From Ashinkailepas kermadecensis (lineage: Eukaryota; Arthropoda; Thecostraca; Neolepadidae): 64,000 nt of DNA. How positions within the stretch are numbered: the stretch's first letter is position 1; each line of letters starts with the position of its first letter. The translations under genes were made by a program, and so were the position numbers. Below are positions 46,351-57,409 of the stretch, in pieces. The DNA lies in the NCBI GenBank assembly GCA_034440615.1, contig JAOTOM010002312.1, positions 34,157-98,156 on the forward strand, given 5' to 3'. A model generated the notes under the pieces. It was not told where the DNA came from. It ran no database searches and saw only the letters and a program-made list of their open reading frames with translations.

Positions 46351-46389
46351 GCCGAAAAGCATGCCGGATCTCGAAAAATCGAGGTGGGA

Positions 46390-46574
46390 TGCAAAAAAAA
46401 GGGCCCAAGGGCCAAAAAAAAAGGCGGGGAGACATTCACAAAAAAAAAAAAAAAAAAAAAAAAAAAATAGTGGAGAAAAAAAAAAGGGGTGTGGGGCCAC
46501 CAAAAACCCGGGCGGGGGAAAGAAAAAGGGACCAAAAAAAAAAAAAAAAAACAACAAAAAAAAAATATGGGGCC

Positions 46575-46655
<81 letters not shown>

Positions 46656-46690
46656 AAAAACCAAAAAAAAAAAAAAAAAAAAAAAAACCA
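46390..46690. repeat. Poly-A dominated block (possible consensus artefact)
   Basis: About 300 bp of mostly A with scraps such as TATGGGGCCC and GGGCGGGGGA. Both flanks align directly to 16740-16810 and 17070-17350, where element 1 has ordinary GC-rich sequence of similar length. Confidence 0.75.
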
Positions 46691-47760
46691 AAAAGCGATA
46701 GGGCCTTAAAACATGCGTTGCGGCCCTAAATAAACATGCCGGGAGCTGTAAAAAAATACATTGCTAGCTCGCAAGGCGCACAGGGGCCATGAGGACGCAC
46801 AAGGGCCTGAAAAAGAGGCTGGGCCACAAAAGACAACATGGTTCCAAAACGTACAAAACGACTGGGAGCTAAATAAACACATCAGGATCTTCGAAAACGC
46901 CCTGCCACGTAAAACATACTCGGTGCACAAAAAGCAACAAAGCCCTAAAACGAGCAGTGTTTCGAAGATGTATTAGGCCCACAACTTCAATTTAAAATGT
47001 ATTACCCACCACTTTAAAATACCAAATTTCACAATTTCAGGCATTCCAGTTCATAGCACCCGGTCGCCACGACGGCAACGTCAGTGCACGTGCACACCCA
47101 TCTTTCGTATTCGGTGCATTCGCCACACTTCGTGCGATGCTACGGCCTCTGCGAGGCCTTCTGCGTTTTGCTAATTGCTGCCACATGATACACTTGCGCC
47201 ATATTTGACGTGATGGAATGCTTCGTATGGGCGTTCGCTGCGAAAAGTCGATTGATTAAATTCGATCATTAGTTTCCTACTTCCCACATTTTCTGGTAGT
47301 TATGAAATGCGGTTTCCGCTGAGCTTTGATGCACTTCATATCTTTGCTGCTATCCTCCAAGTTTGGCTACCGAATCGAGGCCCTGCCTCAGCATTCTTTT
47401 TTGGACCCATTGCGTCTTTCTTGCTCTATGATTGTGTATTATGGCTCCAATCCATTTTTGTTAGGGGCCTAAAACATTTTCGAACCCCCTGCTCGTTTTA
47501 GGGTTTGTTGCATTTTTGCGCACGGAGGTTTTTTTTTGACGTGTCAGGGCGTTTTCGAAGACCCCGATGTGTTTATTTAGCGCCCGGTCTTTTTGTTTGT
47601 TTTGGAACCATGTTGCCTTTTGCGGCCTCAGCCACTTGTTCAGGCCCTTGTGCGTTATCATGACCTCTGTGTACCTTGAGAGCTTCCGATGTATTTTTTA
47701 GACCTCCCGGTATGTATATTTATGGCTGCAACGCATGTGTTAAGGCCCTGTCGCTTTTTG
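46691..47760. repeat. Local inverted repeat inside element 2
   Basis: 46691-46985 and 47460-47755 are reverse complements built on the CCTAAATAAACATGCCGGGA and AAATAAACACATCGGGATC blocks. Between them (47040-47280) lies a segment matching 17560-17790 inverted. Confidence 0.75.
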
Positions 47761-49080
47761 TGAGACTATGTGCGCTTTGGAGGGCCAGTTGTATTTTCGG
47801 CCCCCGATGTGCTCTTAGGGTCCCGATGTGTCTATTTTGGGCTTCTGACGCACAGTTGTGTGGCCCCAGTACAATTTTGGGGCTTCGGTACGATGTTTCT
47901 AGGTCCCAGAGAGGCTTATCGCGCCCAGGCGGGTGGTTCCGCAGACCCAACCCCAGTTTTCTGGGCTCAATACGATTTTTGTGAAGCCTTTCTGATTTTT
48001 TAAAAGTCCGAATCCCGGCATGATTTATTGAGCCCTTGGCGCCATGTTTTTGTATCCCACCTCGATTGTTCGAGATCCGGTTTGTTTTTCGGTGCCGTAC
48101 GCAATTTGTGAAGGCATCTGATAATATGTTCGGTGCTCCAGAGCCATTTTTTTAACCTGGGCATTTAGTTGTTGAAATCCCTCCTTATTTTGGAGGGCTC
48201 CAGCTTGATTTTTTCGGATACCGATCCGGTGTTTGTGGTTACACTGTGCTTACGTGTGGCCCTAGACGCCAATTTTTTAGAGCCTCGACGGGACTACCGA
48301 TGGGAATTGTGGGTCCCGAGCGCGATATTTGAGGTGCCTGGTTCGAGTTTGTGGGACGCGTTGTATTTAGCTGTGGCCCCAACGCGATTTTGGCGGTTCC
48401 TATTGCAATTTTTCGGGCCTCGGAGCGAGTTTTCCGGGGCTCGCCGTATTTATTTGGAGACCCATACGCGAATTCTGGTGGACCGACGCGAATTTTGGTG
48501 GTCCCAGCGCGATTTTTGAGGCCCCGGCACGATTCTTGGGAGCTTATCCCTCTCAGGATGGAAAGGGCATTTGCCCCTTTGATATAGCACTGCGGCCACT
48601 GAAGGAGTTGTTTTTGTCCCAGAGTGACATTCCGATTAAGGATTGATTTTTGGGGCAGCTGCAACTTTTGGGGCCCCGGTGCGACCTTCTGGGCCTCCAG
48701 TGTGATTTTCAAGGGCTGCGACGCGATTTTTTTTAGTCCAATGTGATCTTTGGGCCCCGACGTCATTTTCTTGGATCCCTAGCGCGAGCTATAGCGGCCT
48801 CGACACTTGTTGGGGGTCCAATCCGCTTTCGGGGCTTTTGGCGTCACTGTTGGGCCCCCAAAGTGATTATCCATGTCCGGATTGTTTTTCGTTGCTCCGG
48901 CTTCATTTGGTTTGGTCCCAATCAGACTGTTGGGGCACGGTACGACCTGTCGTGCCCCTGGCATGATTGTCGTGGTCCGGGCTTGCATTTTTGGTACCCC
49001 AGGCTCAGCATAATTTGCGGGGGCCTCGCCGTATCTTTTGGGGCCCATATCGTGATTTTAAAGTACCCAGACACGACTCC
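47755..49080. repeat. GGGCCCC/CGATTTTT minisatellite, inverted counterpart
   Basis: Reverse-complement family of 15440-17060, with units such as GGGGCCCCGG and GCGCGATTTT. Confidence 0.85.
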
Positions 49081-49089
49081 TACTATTTC

Positions 49090-50510
49090 TTAATGGTTTC
49101 TTCTTGCAAATTATAGGCCTCCTGTCGCGTCTTAAGGGTCTCGTCTCATTTCCTAGAGCCTTTTTACTGGTTTTCGACGTCTCCTTGTGTGTCCTACCCT
49201 CGTCCATATTCAATGGTCCTCCTCTCCCGTCTTGGAGGGCTTCCTCTTGCATTCCGGGGACCCTTTAACAAGGCATGGGGCTTCCTCTCATCTTCGAGGG
49301 GCATTCTCTGCCAAATTAGGGGCCTCCTGCCAAGCCTCGTGGGCCTCCTCCTTTATCATGGCAAAGCCTTACCCGTTTTGAGGCATCTTCAATTTTGGAA
49401 ACCTCACCTCTTCCATACCTGCTACCACTCCCATCTTAAGGGCCTCCTCTCATTTCCTGGGAACTCTTTCCGGTTTTCGGGGTCTCCTTTGGTCCTGGAG
49501 ACCTACTCCTTCTTGAGGGACTCCTCTCGAGTCCGGCAGATGCCTCATTTCTCTTCTAGAGGCCTTCTTTTTCAAATTAGGGGCCTCCTCTCACGTCTTG
49601 GGGCCTCCTGCTCTGCGTGTGGATTCGATCTTTACCCATCTTAGGGGTGGTCTCTTATCTCCTGGTGGACTCCTCTTCCCTCCCAGGCGCCTCCTCTGCC
49701 AAATTACTGGCAACCTTTTCTATCTTAGTGGGCTTGTTATTTCCCGGGGACCTTCTTAGCCGTCTTCGAGCCTCCTTTTCCGCCTGGGAGCCATTTCTCT
49801 TATCCAATGGCCTTTCTCTCCTATTTTAGGGGCCTCCTCGTTTATCATGGGGTCTCATTTCCAATCTTGTGTCGTTCTCTTCCCAATTAGGTGCCTCTTG
49901 CCACGTCTCTGGATCGGTCTTTTCTATCTCGGTGGAACCTTACCTGTTTGGGGCCTGCTTTGCGTCTCCGAAACCTCATCTCATATCCACTGGCTTCCTT
50001 TTCCGTCTTAGGGCCTCCTCTCATATTCTGTGGCCTCCTTTCCGGTGTTGGGGCCCCCTTTGCAATCCTGGTTTCCTCCGTGCCATTTTTGACACTCTCT
50101 TGATTTCTGGGGACTCCTACCCTCTCCTAGGTGACTCCTTTTTTTAAATTAGGGGCCTCCTTTCACGTCATGGGGGCCTCCTTATCTGTGTTTGGAGCCT
50201 CATTATCCTCTTAGCAGGGTGCTTTTGCGTCCTAGTCCTAGATTTTATCTTCTAGGGTCCTCCTCTTCCAAAATATGGGCCTCATCTGGCTGGTCTCGGT
50301 GGCCTTCTCTCATTCCTGCGGAGACCTTCTTACCCGTCTTGAGGCCCATATTGCGTCCGGAGAAACTCCCCTATCATGTCTTAATTTTATATTGCAGGGG
50401 CATCCTCTTCCGTCTTGGAGGCCTCGTTTCCCAAATTAAGACTATCCTGCCACCCATCGGAAGCCTTTTCGTCTAACCTGGGTGGCTTCTTGCCCGTATC
50501 GGTGGCATAC
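49090..50510. repeat. GGGGCCTCCT-type degenerate minisatellite, inverted counterpart
   Basis: Reverse-complement family of 13650-15400, with shared fillers such as CTTTTCTATCTCGGTGGAAC and TTTGCAATCCTGG. The open frames are Ser/Leu/Phe-rich artefacts. Confidence 0.85.
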
Positions 50511-50514
50511 TTTC

Positions 50515-52090
50515 CGTCCTGAGGGCCTCCGTTTCGTACTGGGGGCTTCCTTTTCGTCCTGGGGCCTCCTTTTTATCCTGGGAGGCTACCTCCCAATCTC
50601 TGTTCTACGTCTTAGGGCCCTCCTTTTCGTCCTTAGGTGCATCCTTTTCGTTCTGGGGGCCTCTTTTTCGTCCTGGGGTCCTCCTTTTAGTCCTGCGGGC
50701 CTCCTCCCAATCTCTGTTCTACGTCTTAGGGGCCTCCTTTTCGTCCTGGGTGCCTCCTTTTCGTCCTGGGGGCCTCCTTTTCGTCATGGGGGCCACCTCC
50801 CAATCTCTGTTCTACGTCTTAGGGGCCTCCTTTTTTTGTCCTGGGGGCCTCCTCCCAATCTCTGTTCTACGTCTTGGGTGCTTGCTTTGCGTCCTGGGGC
50901 ATCCTTTTCGTCCTGGGGGTCTGCCCCCCTTTTCGTCCTGTGGGCCTCCTCCAAATCTTTGTTCTACGTCTTGGGGCCTCCTTTGCGTCCTGGGGCATCC
51001 TTTTCGTCCTGGGGGCCTCCTTTTCGTCCTGGGGCCCACCTCCCAATCTCTGTTCTACGTCTTGGGGCCTCCTTTTCGTCCTGGGGGCCTCCTCCCAATC
51101 TCTGTTCTACGTCTTGGGGGCCTCCTTTTCTCCTTGGGTGCATCCTTTTCGTTCTGGGGGCCTCCTTTTCGTCCTGGGGGGCCTCCTTTTAGTCATGGGG
51201 CCTCCTCCCAATCTCTGTTCTACGTCTTGGGGGGCCTCCTTTGCGTCATGGGGCATCCTTTTCGTCCTGGGGGCCTCCTTTTTAGTCCTGGGGGCCTCCT
51301 TTTCGTCCTGGGGACCTCCTTTTCGTCTTGGGGGCCTCCTTTTCGTCATGAGGGCCACCTCCCAATCTCTGTTCTACGTCTTAGGGGCCTCCTTTTCGTC
51401 TTGGGGGCCTCCTTTTCGTTCTGGGTGCCTCCTTTTCGTCCTGGGGGCCTCCTTTTCGTCCTGGGGACCTCATCCCAATCTCTGTTCTATGTCTTGGGGG
51501 CCTCCTTTTTGTCCTTGGGTGCATCCCTTTCGTTCTGGGGGCCTCCTTTTCGTCCTGGGGGGCCTCCTTTTAGTCATGGGGGCGTCCTCCCAATCTCTGT
51601 TCTACGTCTTGGGGGCCTCCCTTTGCGTCATGGGGGCATCCTTTTCGTCCTGGGGGCCTCCTTTTCGTCCTGGGGCCCACCTCCCAATCTCTGTTGTACG
51701 TCTTAGAGGCCTCCTTTTCGTCCTGGGGGACTCCTTTTCGTCCTGGGGACCTCATCCCAATATCTGTTCTACGTCTTGGGGGCCTCTTTTTGTCCTTGGG
51801 TGCCTTCCTTTCGTCCTGGGGGCCTCCTTTTCGTCCTGGGGGCCTCCTCCCAACCTCTGTTTTACGTATTGGGGCCTCCTTTTCGTCCTGGGACCCCCTT
51901 TTCGTCCTGGGGGCCTGCTTTTGGTCCTGGGGCCCTCCTTTTCTTCCTAGGAGCCTCCTCCTAATCTTTGTTCTACGTCTTGGGGCCTCCTTTTTCGTCA
52001 TGGGTGCCTCCTTTCCGTCATAGGGGCCTCATTTTCGTCATGGGGCCTCCTTTTCGTCCTGGGGGGCCTCCTTCCAATCTCTGTTCTACG
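50515..52090. repeat. Higher-order minisatellite array (22-bp core plus 20-bp spacer)
   Basis: The core GGGGGCCTCCTTTTCGTCCT (about 22 bp) repeats 1-5 times and is punctuated by about 16 copies of CCCAATCTCTGTTCTACGTC, from 50592 to 52075 at 50-150 bp spacing. This array is far more homogeneous than its flanks and has no counterpart of this size in element 1, so it expanded recently. All plus frames stay open for long stretches. Confidence 0.93.
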
Positions 52091-52311
52091 TCTTTTATAG
52101 AGACCTGATTATATTTCCTGGGGGCCTCGTCAGTCTTGAGGCCTCATTGACAGTATGATCTTCTGTCCCGTCGGCCTCCTTGGTCATCTTTCTTGCTGTG
52201 CATTTGCGGATGGGGGCCTCCTCAAATTTCGGGGGGGAGCGGCCCCCCCCAGTTTCACGGCAGGGGGGGCGATTGCCCCCCCCACCTACTTCCCCGGTGG
52301 CGACGCCCTTG

Positions 52312-52319
52312 ATCATAAG
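52312..52319. repeat. 8-bp target-site duplication, right (ATCATAAG)
   Basis: Perfect direct repeat of 40644-40651. Confidence 0.92.
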
Positions 52320-52559
52320 TTGCTGTTGAATAGAAAATGATTGGTAAATTTGCAGTTTAAGGTGATTTTTTTTTTGTTTTAATTTTTCTTCAGAATACCA
52401 TGTTCATGACGGTGACTAAGATGATGGGACCAATTATTTTCGGTGCAAATTCATTTTATCTTAATTTGAGGGAAAAAAGTTGACAAATTTTCCAACTTAA
52501 AAAACCTAAACCAACCTACCCTAACCAATCCTAAACCATTTGTTTGCTTTATGGTGACA

Positions 52560-53445
52560 AATGTTTGTAAAAACTTTTCTTGGTTGGTTGGTTGGTTATT
52601 TGGGTTTACGGCCGCATTGACTGCGTTGGTCATACAGCGCCCATACAACTTTTCTTAAAGCACTATAATACCCAAAAGTTTCCCAACAAAATTTACAAAC
52701 AGGTTCACAAAAAATTCAATTTTTTCTTCAAAAGCAGCTTAGGTTAGGTTAGGCTCGGTTAGGTTTCTTTTTCTAGGTTGAGAATTTTCAGAACATAAAT
52801 TAATTGACATTTTAATTTAATTTAATTTTTTGTTCTCAAAAAATAGGTTAGGCTAGGTTAGGTTAGGTTTTGTTGCATTAAAAAAAAAACATTTATGTTT
52901 ATACTATGTTACCGAACTCAAAGCCCTTGTTGGCATTATTTTGCTCACAACCTGAAAAGTAAGCATTTGCACAGAAAATAAGTGGGTCCAATCATCTTAG
53001 TCGCCTGCATAAACATGGTATTCTGCATACATTTTTCTTAAAGGAAAAAAAGAACTCCTTAAACTGCTAAGTTACCAAATAATTCGACATTTTTGGGGGA
53101 AACTTTTTTGGAAACGTTTTGAAAATTTTTCAAACTTGAAAAGCCTAAACTAACCTAACTTAACCAAACCTAACCCATTTGTTTGCTATATGGAGGCAAA
53201 TGTGTGTAAAAACTTGTCTTGTTACCACCTTAAAGCACAATAATACCGGTTTGGCTAGGTTAGGCTAGTTTAGTTGTTTAACTTGGAAACATTTTTCAAA
53301 CATTTTCAAAAATAAAATAAAATCGTGAATTTTCCTTCAAAAGCAGCTGACATTAGGTTCAGTTAGGTTGGGTTCGGTTGTTCAATTAATAAAATTTTCG
53401 GAATATATATTGCTTAATTTTTGTTTCTAATTTTTTTCTCCAAAG
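52560..53445. repeat. Left arm of large inverted repeat, outer part
   Basis: Reverse complement of about 61037-61908, including the TCCAATCATCTTAGTC block, TTAGG-like motifs and an embedded SINE tail. Contains no gene. Confidence 0.85.
52582..52646 (-). mobile_element. 5'-truncated SINE, 65 bp
   Basis: Minus-strand SINE tail ending in AACC repeats, flanked by 10-bp duplications AACTTTTCTT (52572-52581 and 52647-52656). Its counterpart in the right arm is at 61843-61908. Confidence 0.75.
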
Positions 53446-55013
53446 CAGGGGCGTCGATTTGTATCCTTTTTTGGGGGTCCATGGCCCCACCAATGTTGAT
53501 CTTGGCCCCCTCAATGTTGATTTGCCTCTCCCCCCCAATGGCCTATGCTATTTTTATGCTGAGAAGAAAGTTAAAGGAAAACAAAAACAAACACCATGCT
53601 ACTAACAAAACTTAGTTGATGCCAGCCACCACATATTGTACTGAAATGAAACAGATTTGAATTGGATAGTGGATTCACTCTCCACCTTTTGCTGCAAAAT
53701 TATTTTGTGGAAAAAAACAAAGGAGTTGGATTTCCTTCCACTTTGCAAGCACGACTTACATCATAAAATGTCCAGATTAGCAGCTGCTGATTCATTTTAA
53801 ACCAGATTGTTTGAAAATCTGCAAAGCCACTAGATAACAATTCCATTGTCATAATGATGCTTGCACACATGCCCAATGGCAGAAGCACATGCATATGGAG
53901 CTTGAACTGGATTCACCCCACTCAATTTCCAGTAATCGTCAAACTTGCACACAATCCAATCCAGTCAAAAACAATCAGTTTTCATTGAAATTGTGGATAT
54001 GCAAACTATATTTGTCTTCAGCAGTCAATTCATCGTACTATAAGCTTGATATTTACCTAGGTACCACCAATATCCCAATGACAATGTGCACATATTCAAT
54101 ATTGATACACAGCATGCCAGTCTCGACCTGCAGCAAGAGCCACATCCACATGTAATATCTGCTAGCTTATGATACCATGAAAGAAAAAAATCAGCAAGAA
54201 GCTGCATGCACACTGTATTACGATTGCCATTCTTGAAGAAAGCAATAGGTAGGTACAAGGCCGTAGCTTACAAGACTTTCTAAACGAACCTTGTAAGCAA
54301 GGCCATTTAATCAGGTACAGTCACTAGATGATTTGAACGTTTCGGACTGATTGATCGTGACGTAACCTGTTCGATATAGCCCGATTCCTATGCTGTACAG
54401 GGAGCTGCTGCGATTTCCGAAAAACCATACATCGGATTATATTGCGCCATTTCGCATGATTCTGGCACCGAAAAGGATCGCTTCGCTTTCTTTCACCAAT
54501 CTATCTACCACTTATGCTCTAGCAATCGAAACTATCGCAGTATATAGCGTCAAAGTATTTTTTCTTGCACACTGTCCAACCCGCATCCCAAACTTCGGGG
54601 CAGTTACGCCCAGCTGTGTGGCGCAGAGGTATGAACTCAAACTCGAGATCCATAGTTGGCGGGTTCGAATCTCTCCAAGAACCCTGCTTTTTCAACCGCA
54701 TTATTTTGCATTTTTAAATTAGGTAGGAACATTACTGCGTGCCATCACACATATTGAACACGCTAACTGCAACCTTAATCCTTGGCAACGCGGTACATAG
54801 TTTATCGTCGCTTTACCGAGGTTTATTTACTGACGCACCCGAGCAGAAATCGGGCATATTCCAAATTCGGTGGAGAAATTCAGCGCAGCCTGGCAATCGC
54901 ACTCGTGACGTCACAGTTCAGATTTATGGGCCTATGGCGGCTGCAGAAGTGACAAACACCTGCTTGTAAGCTATATAAGGTCAAAGCCCATCACCAAATG
55001 TGTCTGGAGAGAC
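53446..55013 (+). mobile_element. hAT-like family 2 copy in left palindrome arm
   Basis: Begins CAGGGGCGTCGATTTGTATC after CTCCAAAG. Its body at 53885-54260 matches 40020-40330. The right arm keeps only CAGGGGTGTCGATTTGTATC (inverted, ending near 61036) before skipping to sequence equal to 55014, so the element is largely deleted there. No transposase. Confidence 0.6.
54610..54680 (+). mobile_element. tRNA-like SINE head (degenerate)
   Basis: A box TGGCGCAGAGG at 54619-54629 and B box GGTTCGAATCT at 54662-54672, 32 bases apart, as in a tRNA-derived pol III promoter. The anticodon stem is poorly formed, so a working tRNA is unlikely. Confidence 0.5.
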
Positions 55014-55732
55014 TTGATAGACACTAGCGCGCATTAAATGCCACAAATCATGATGGGCGTTCCTCAGAACATCCAAAATCGGAACATCCAAAGAAAAATT
55101 CCAGTTACAGAAATTCCAGCGCCTAAAGTCTAAATTTGAGGTCAAGGTCGACAAATGTGACGGAGGTGAGACATTTGTGGTGCAATTGCGCAGTGTTTAA
55201 TCCGGAGACCAATCTCATGTGACGTCGAACTGATTCGTGTTTTGTACTTCGCACATTCTGATGTATCTGCAAATTGGTGTGATTTTATATAGTGAATAAA
55301 TAGCTTGCTGATATTTAATTCCCAAAGGAACGGTAGTTGAAGAAGTTGGCAGCAACAAGTCCAGTCCATGCCTTTTTCTAATTTGTGCTCAGGGTTTTCA
55401 TGTTAATATCACATAACTACCACGTTTGTCTTCAAGAAGAGCTGTTTTTAGTTCACTTTTTTATATTTTCATTCCACTGCTCTTAGTGCTTTTTCTGCCC
55501 AGGATTGGGGTACCTAGTGTTGGATTTCCGCCCAGGGGTTGGCACACCTTTTGGTAAATTTACAGCTTAAGGTAATTTCTGATTTCTTGAATTTTTTTTC
55601 ATGCAATGTTTATGAATGTGATGAGCATGATGTTACTGCTCATTTTTGGTAAATTTGGTTTTAAGGTGTTTGATGAATTCGTGGAATGTATCATTTCAAT
55701 GCAATGTTTATGAATGTGACTCAGATGATGGG
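55014..55732. repeat. Left arm of large inverted repeat, inner part
   Basis: Reverse complement of about 60287-61021. Landmarks are ATCACATAACTACCACGTTT, GGTTGGCACACC and ATGCAATGTTTATGAATGTG. Confidence 0.88.
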
Positions 55733-55978
55733 CAGGGGTGTCGATTTTGAAAAACATTGGGGGGGGCCGAAGTGCCAAAGCACTAGACCCCCCCCAAAAA
55801 AAAACTCATCGGATTTAGCCCACTATATTTTCAGATCTCAGAAATTCTGATTTTTTATTCGACGATGTGTATGTTTATGTTTATTAAGCATCCTCACCAA
55901 CGGGGAAAATCGTCCAATAACTGGTGAAGTCACATAATTAAAAGAGCAGTGTTCAGTACATGTCAACATAACAACTCT

Positions 55979-56091
55979 TGGTTGGTTATTGGTTCTACGA
56001 CACGTCGACCGTTGTGTCATATAGCGTCGCCAATCTCTCACGCCGATTGGTCGCGGGCGAAGAGTAGCGACAGGTGAGACTCGAACTCACC
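55979..56091 (-). mobile_element. 5'-truncated tRNA-derived SINE
   Basis: On the minus strand it starts at the B-box half (GAGTTCGAGTCTCACC) and runs through CTACTCTTCGCCCGCG and CGACGTGTCGTA to an AACCAACC tail. 14-bp target duplications AACATAACAACTCT lie at 55965-55978 and 56092-56105. It is the same family as 34812-34962. Confidence 0.88.
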
Positions 56092-56155
56092 AACATAACA
56101 ACTCTGAGTAATAGCATGCGACTGCAGTGCCATATAGTGGGCTCGGATCTATCGT

Positions 56156-56178
56156 CACCGTCACCGTCACCGTCACTG
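56156..56178. repeat. (TCACCG)n short tandem repeat
   Basis: Four copies of a 6-bp unit. Confidence 0.85.
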
Positions 56179-57409
56179 TTACCCTCCTCCTCACTCCACA
56201 CACCAACAAACACACACCGGCTTAAATAAAAATACTTCAGCGATCAGATGCAGGCTAAAACACACCGGCATTGATGAAGCATCAGAGCACAGCAGACCTG
56301 AACGGTGATGACGATGGGTGAAAGTATTTCCTTGGTGCCTAACGTTAGGGAGGGAATTTTTCCCTTTAGTACGCCACTGCGGCTGCTCAACGTGTTTTTT
56401 TCCGCAGATTGCACGATCGAGAGTAGAAAGGCCCTTCGGATAATTTTCTTTCGGGACCCATTCTTAATTTTCCGGTGCTCTGGTCGATTCGATGGAGTCT
56501 CCTTGTGGTTTTTGTGGTGAAGTCTATTTTTATAAGCCCCCTGCAGGCTATTTTTGGAACCCGGTACGATTCTTCTGGCTCTCGGTGCGTTTTTTCCGGT
56601 GCCCAAACAGGTTTCTTTTCCGGCGTCCGACGACTTCTTATTTTGTGGATCTTTGACGCAATTTTTCCGTCCGCAAGGTGACATTCCGGGTATATATTGG
56701 TACTTGGGAAGCCAGCTGCAACTTGTGGGGCTCCGGCACGACGTTTTGGCCCCAGTGAGATTTTCAAGAGAAGCGGCGTGAATTTTTTTTTGTCTAAGTG
56801 CGATTTTTTGGGGCCCCGTCGTCACTTGTTGGGATCCCTTGCGGTGGCTACGACACGTTTGTGGGGGCCCAACAAGTTTTGTGGGCTTTTGGAGCTATTG
56901 TTGAGATCCCAGATTGATTTTCCGTGTCCGGACTGTTTTTCATTTACCCGGCTTCATTTGTTGGGTGATCTCAACGAGACTTTTAGAGCCCCGGTGGGAC
57001 CTGTCAGGCCTCTGGCGTGATTTTCAGGGGCCCGGGTGATAATTCTTAGTACCCCAGTCTCGGCGTGATTTTCAGGAGGCCCCGGCCCGACCGTTTGTGG
57101 CCCCCGTCGTGATTTTCTTGAATCCCGGCACGACTTGTTTGCGGCCCCAACGTGATTTTCAGGGGCCCAGGTGCAAACTTTTGAGGCCCCAGCGTCATTA
57201 TCGGGGCCCCTGCGCTACGTTTGGGGGCCCCCAAAGTGATTTTTCTGAGCCCCGGTGCGATTTTTGGTGGACCGAGTGAAATTTTTAGGGAGCATAGCGC
57301 ATTTTTTTCCTAAGCTCGGCGGATTCTTGGGGGCCCCACAACCTATCAGGAGGGGGGGTGAGGCAACTGCCCACAATTCCCCCTCCCCATTCGGTATGTC
57401 ACTGTGCCA

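Larger units (their letters stand above)
40652..52311. mobile_element. Non-autonomous hAT-like element with nested insertions (element 2)
   Basis: Termini are CAGTGGCGTCGCCACG and, inverted, CAAGGGCGTCGCCACC, flanked by perfect ATCATAAG duplications. It is an inverted, enlarged relative of 13632-19082. Its left end matches that element's right end (40652-41935 against 17840-19082), and its right part carries the reverse complements of both minisatellites. Between 41936 and 46350 are unrelated sequences: a piggyBac-type MITE, a LINE tail and a TIR-element array. No hAT catalytic domain was seen. A possible zinc-finger exon lies at 45598-45856. Confidence 0.88.
55733..57400. mobile_element. Third, partial minisatellite-bearing hAT-like element
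   Basis: Begins CAGGGGTGTCGATTTT at 55733, breaking the palindrome arm. 56330-57370 is the GGGCCCC/CGATTTTT minisatellite also found in elements 1 and 2. A possible right end is GGTATGTCACTG near 57405, but no matching 8-bp duplication was found. Confidence 0.55.

Noticed and set aside
46119..46729. Lys-rich and Phe-rich frames
   Set aside because: They are translations of the poly-A block, which is probably a consensus artefact.
50482..51950. Three long overlapping plus-strand open frames (236, 318 and 358 codons)
   Set aside because: They are three frames of the same 22-bp minisatellite, which happens to lack stops. The peptides are repeats of FVLGASFSSWGPP type with no domain.
50592..52075. 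A CRISPR array, because a 20-bp sequence recurs about 16 times
   Set aside because: The intervals are not unique spacers but variable numbers of one 22-bp core, and the genome is eukaryotic.
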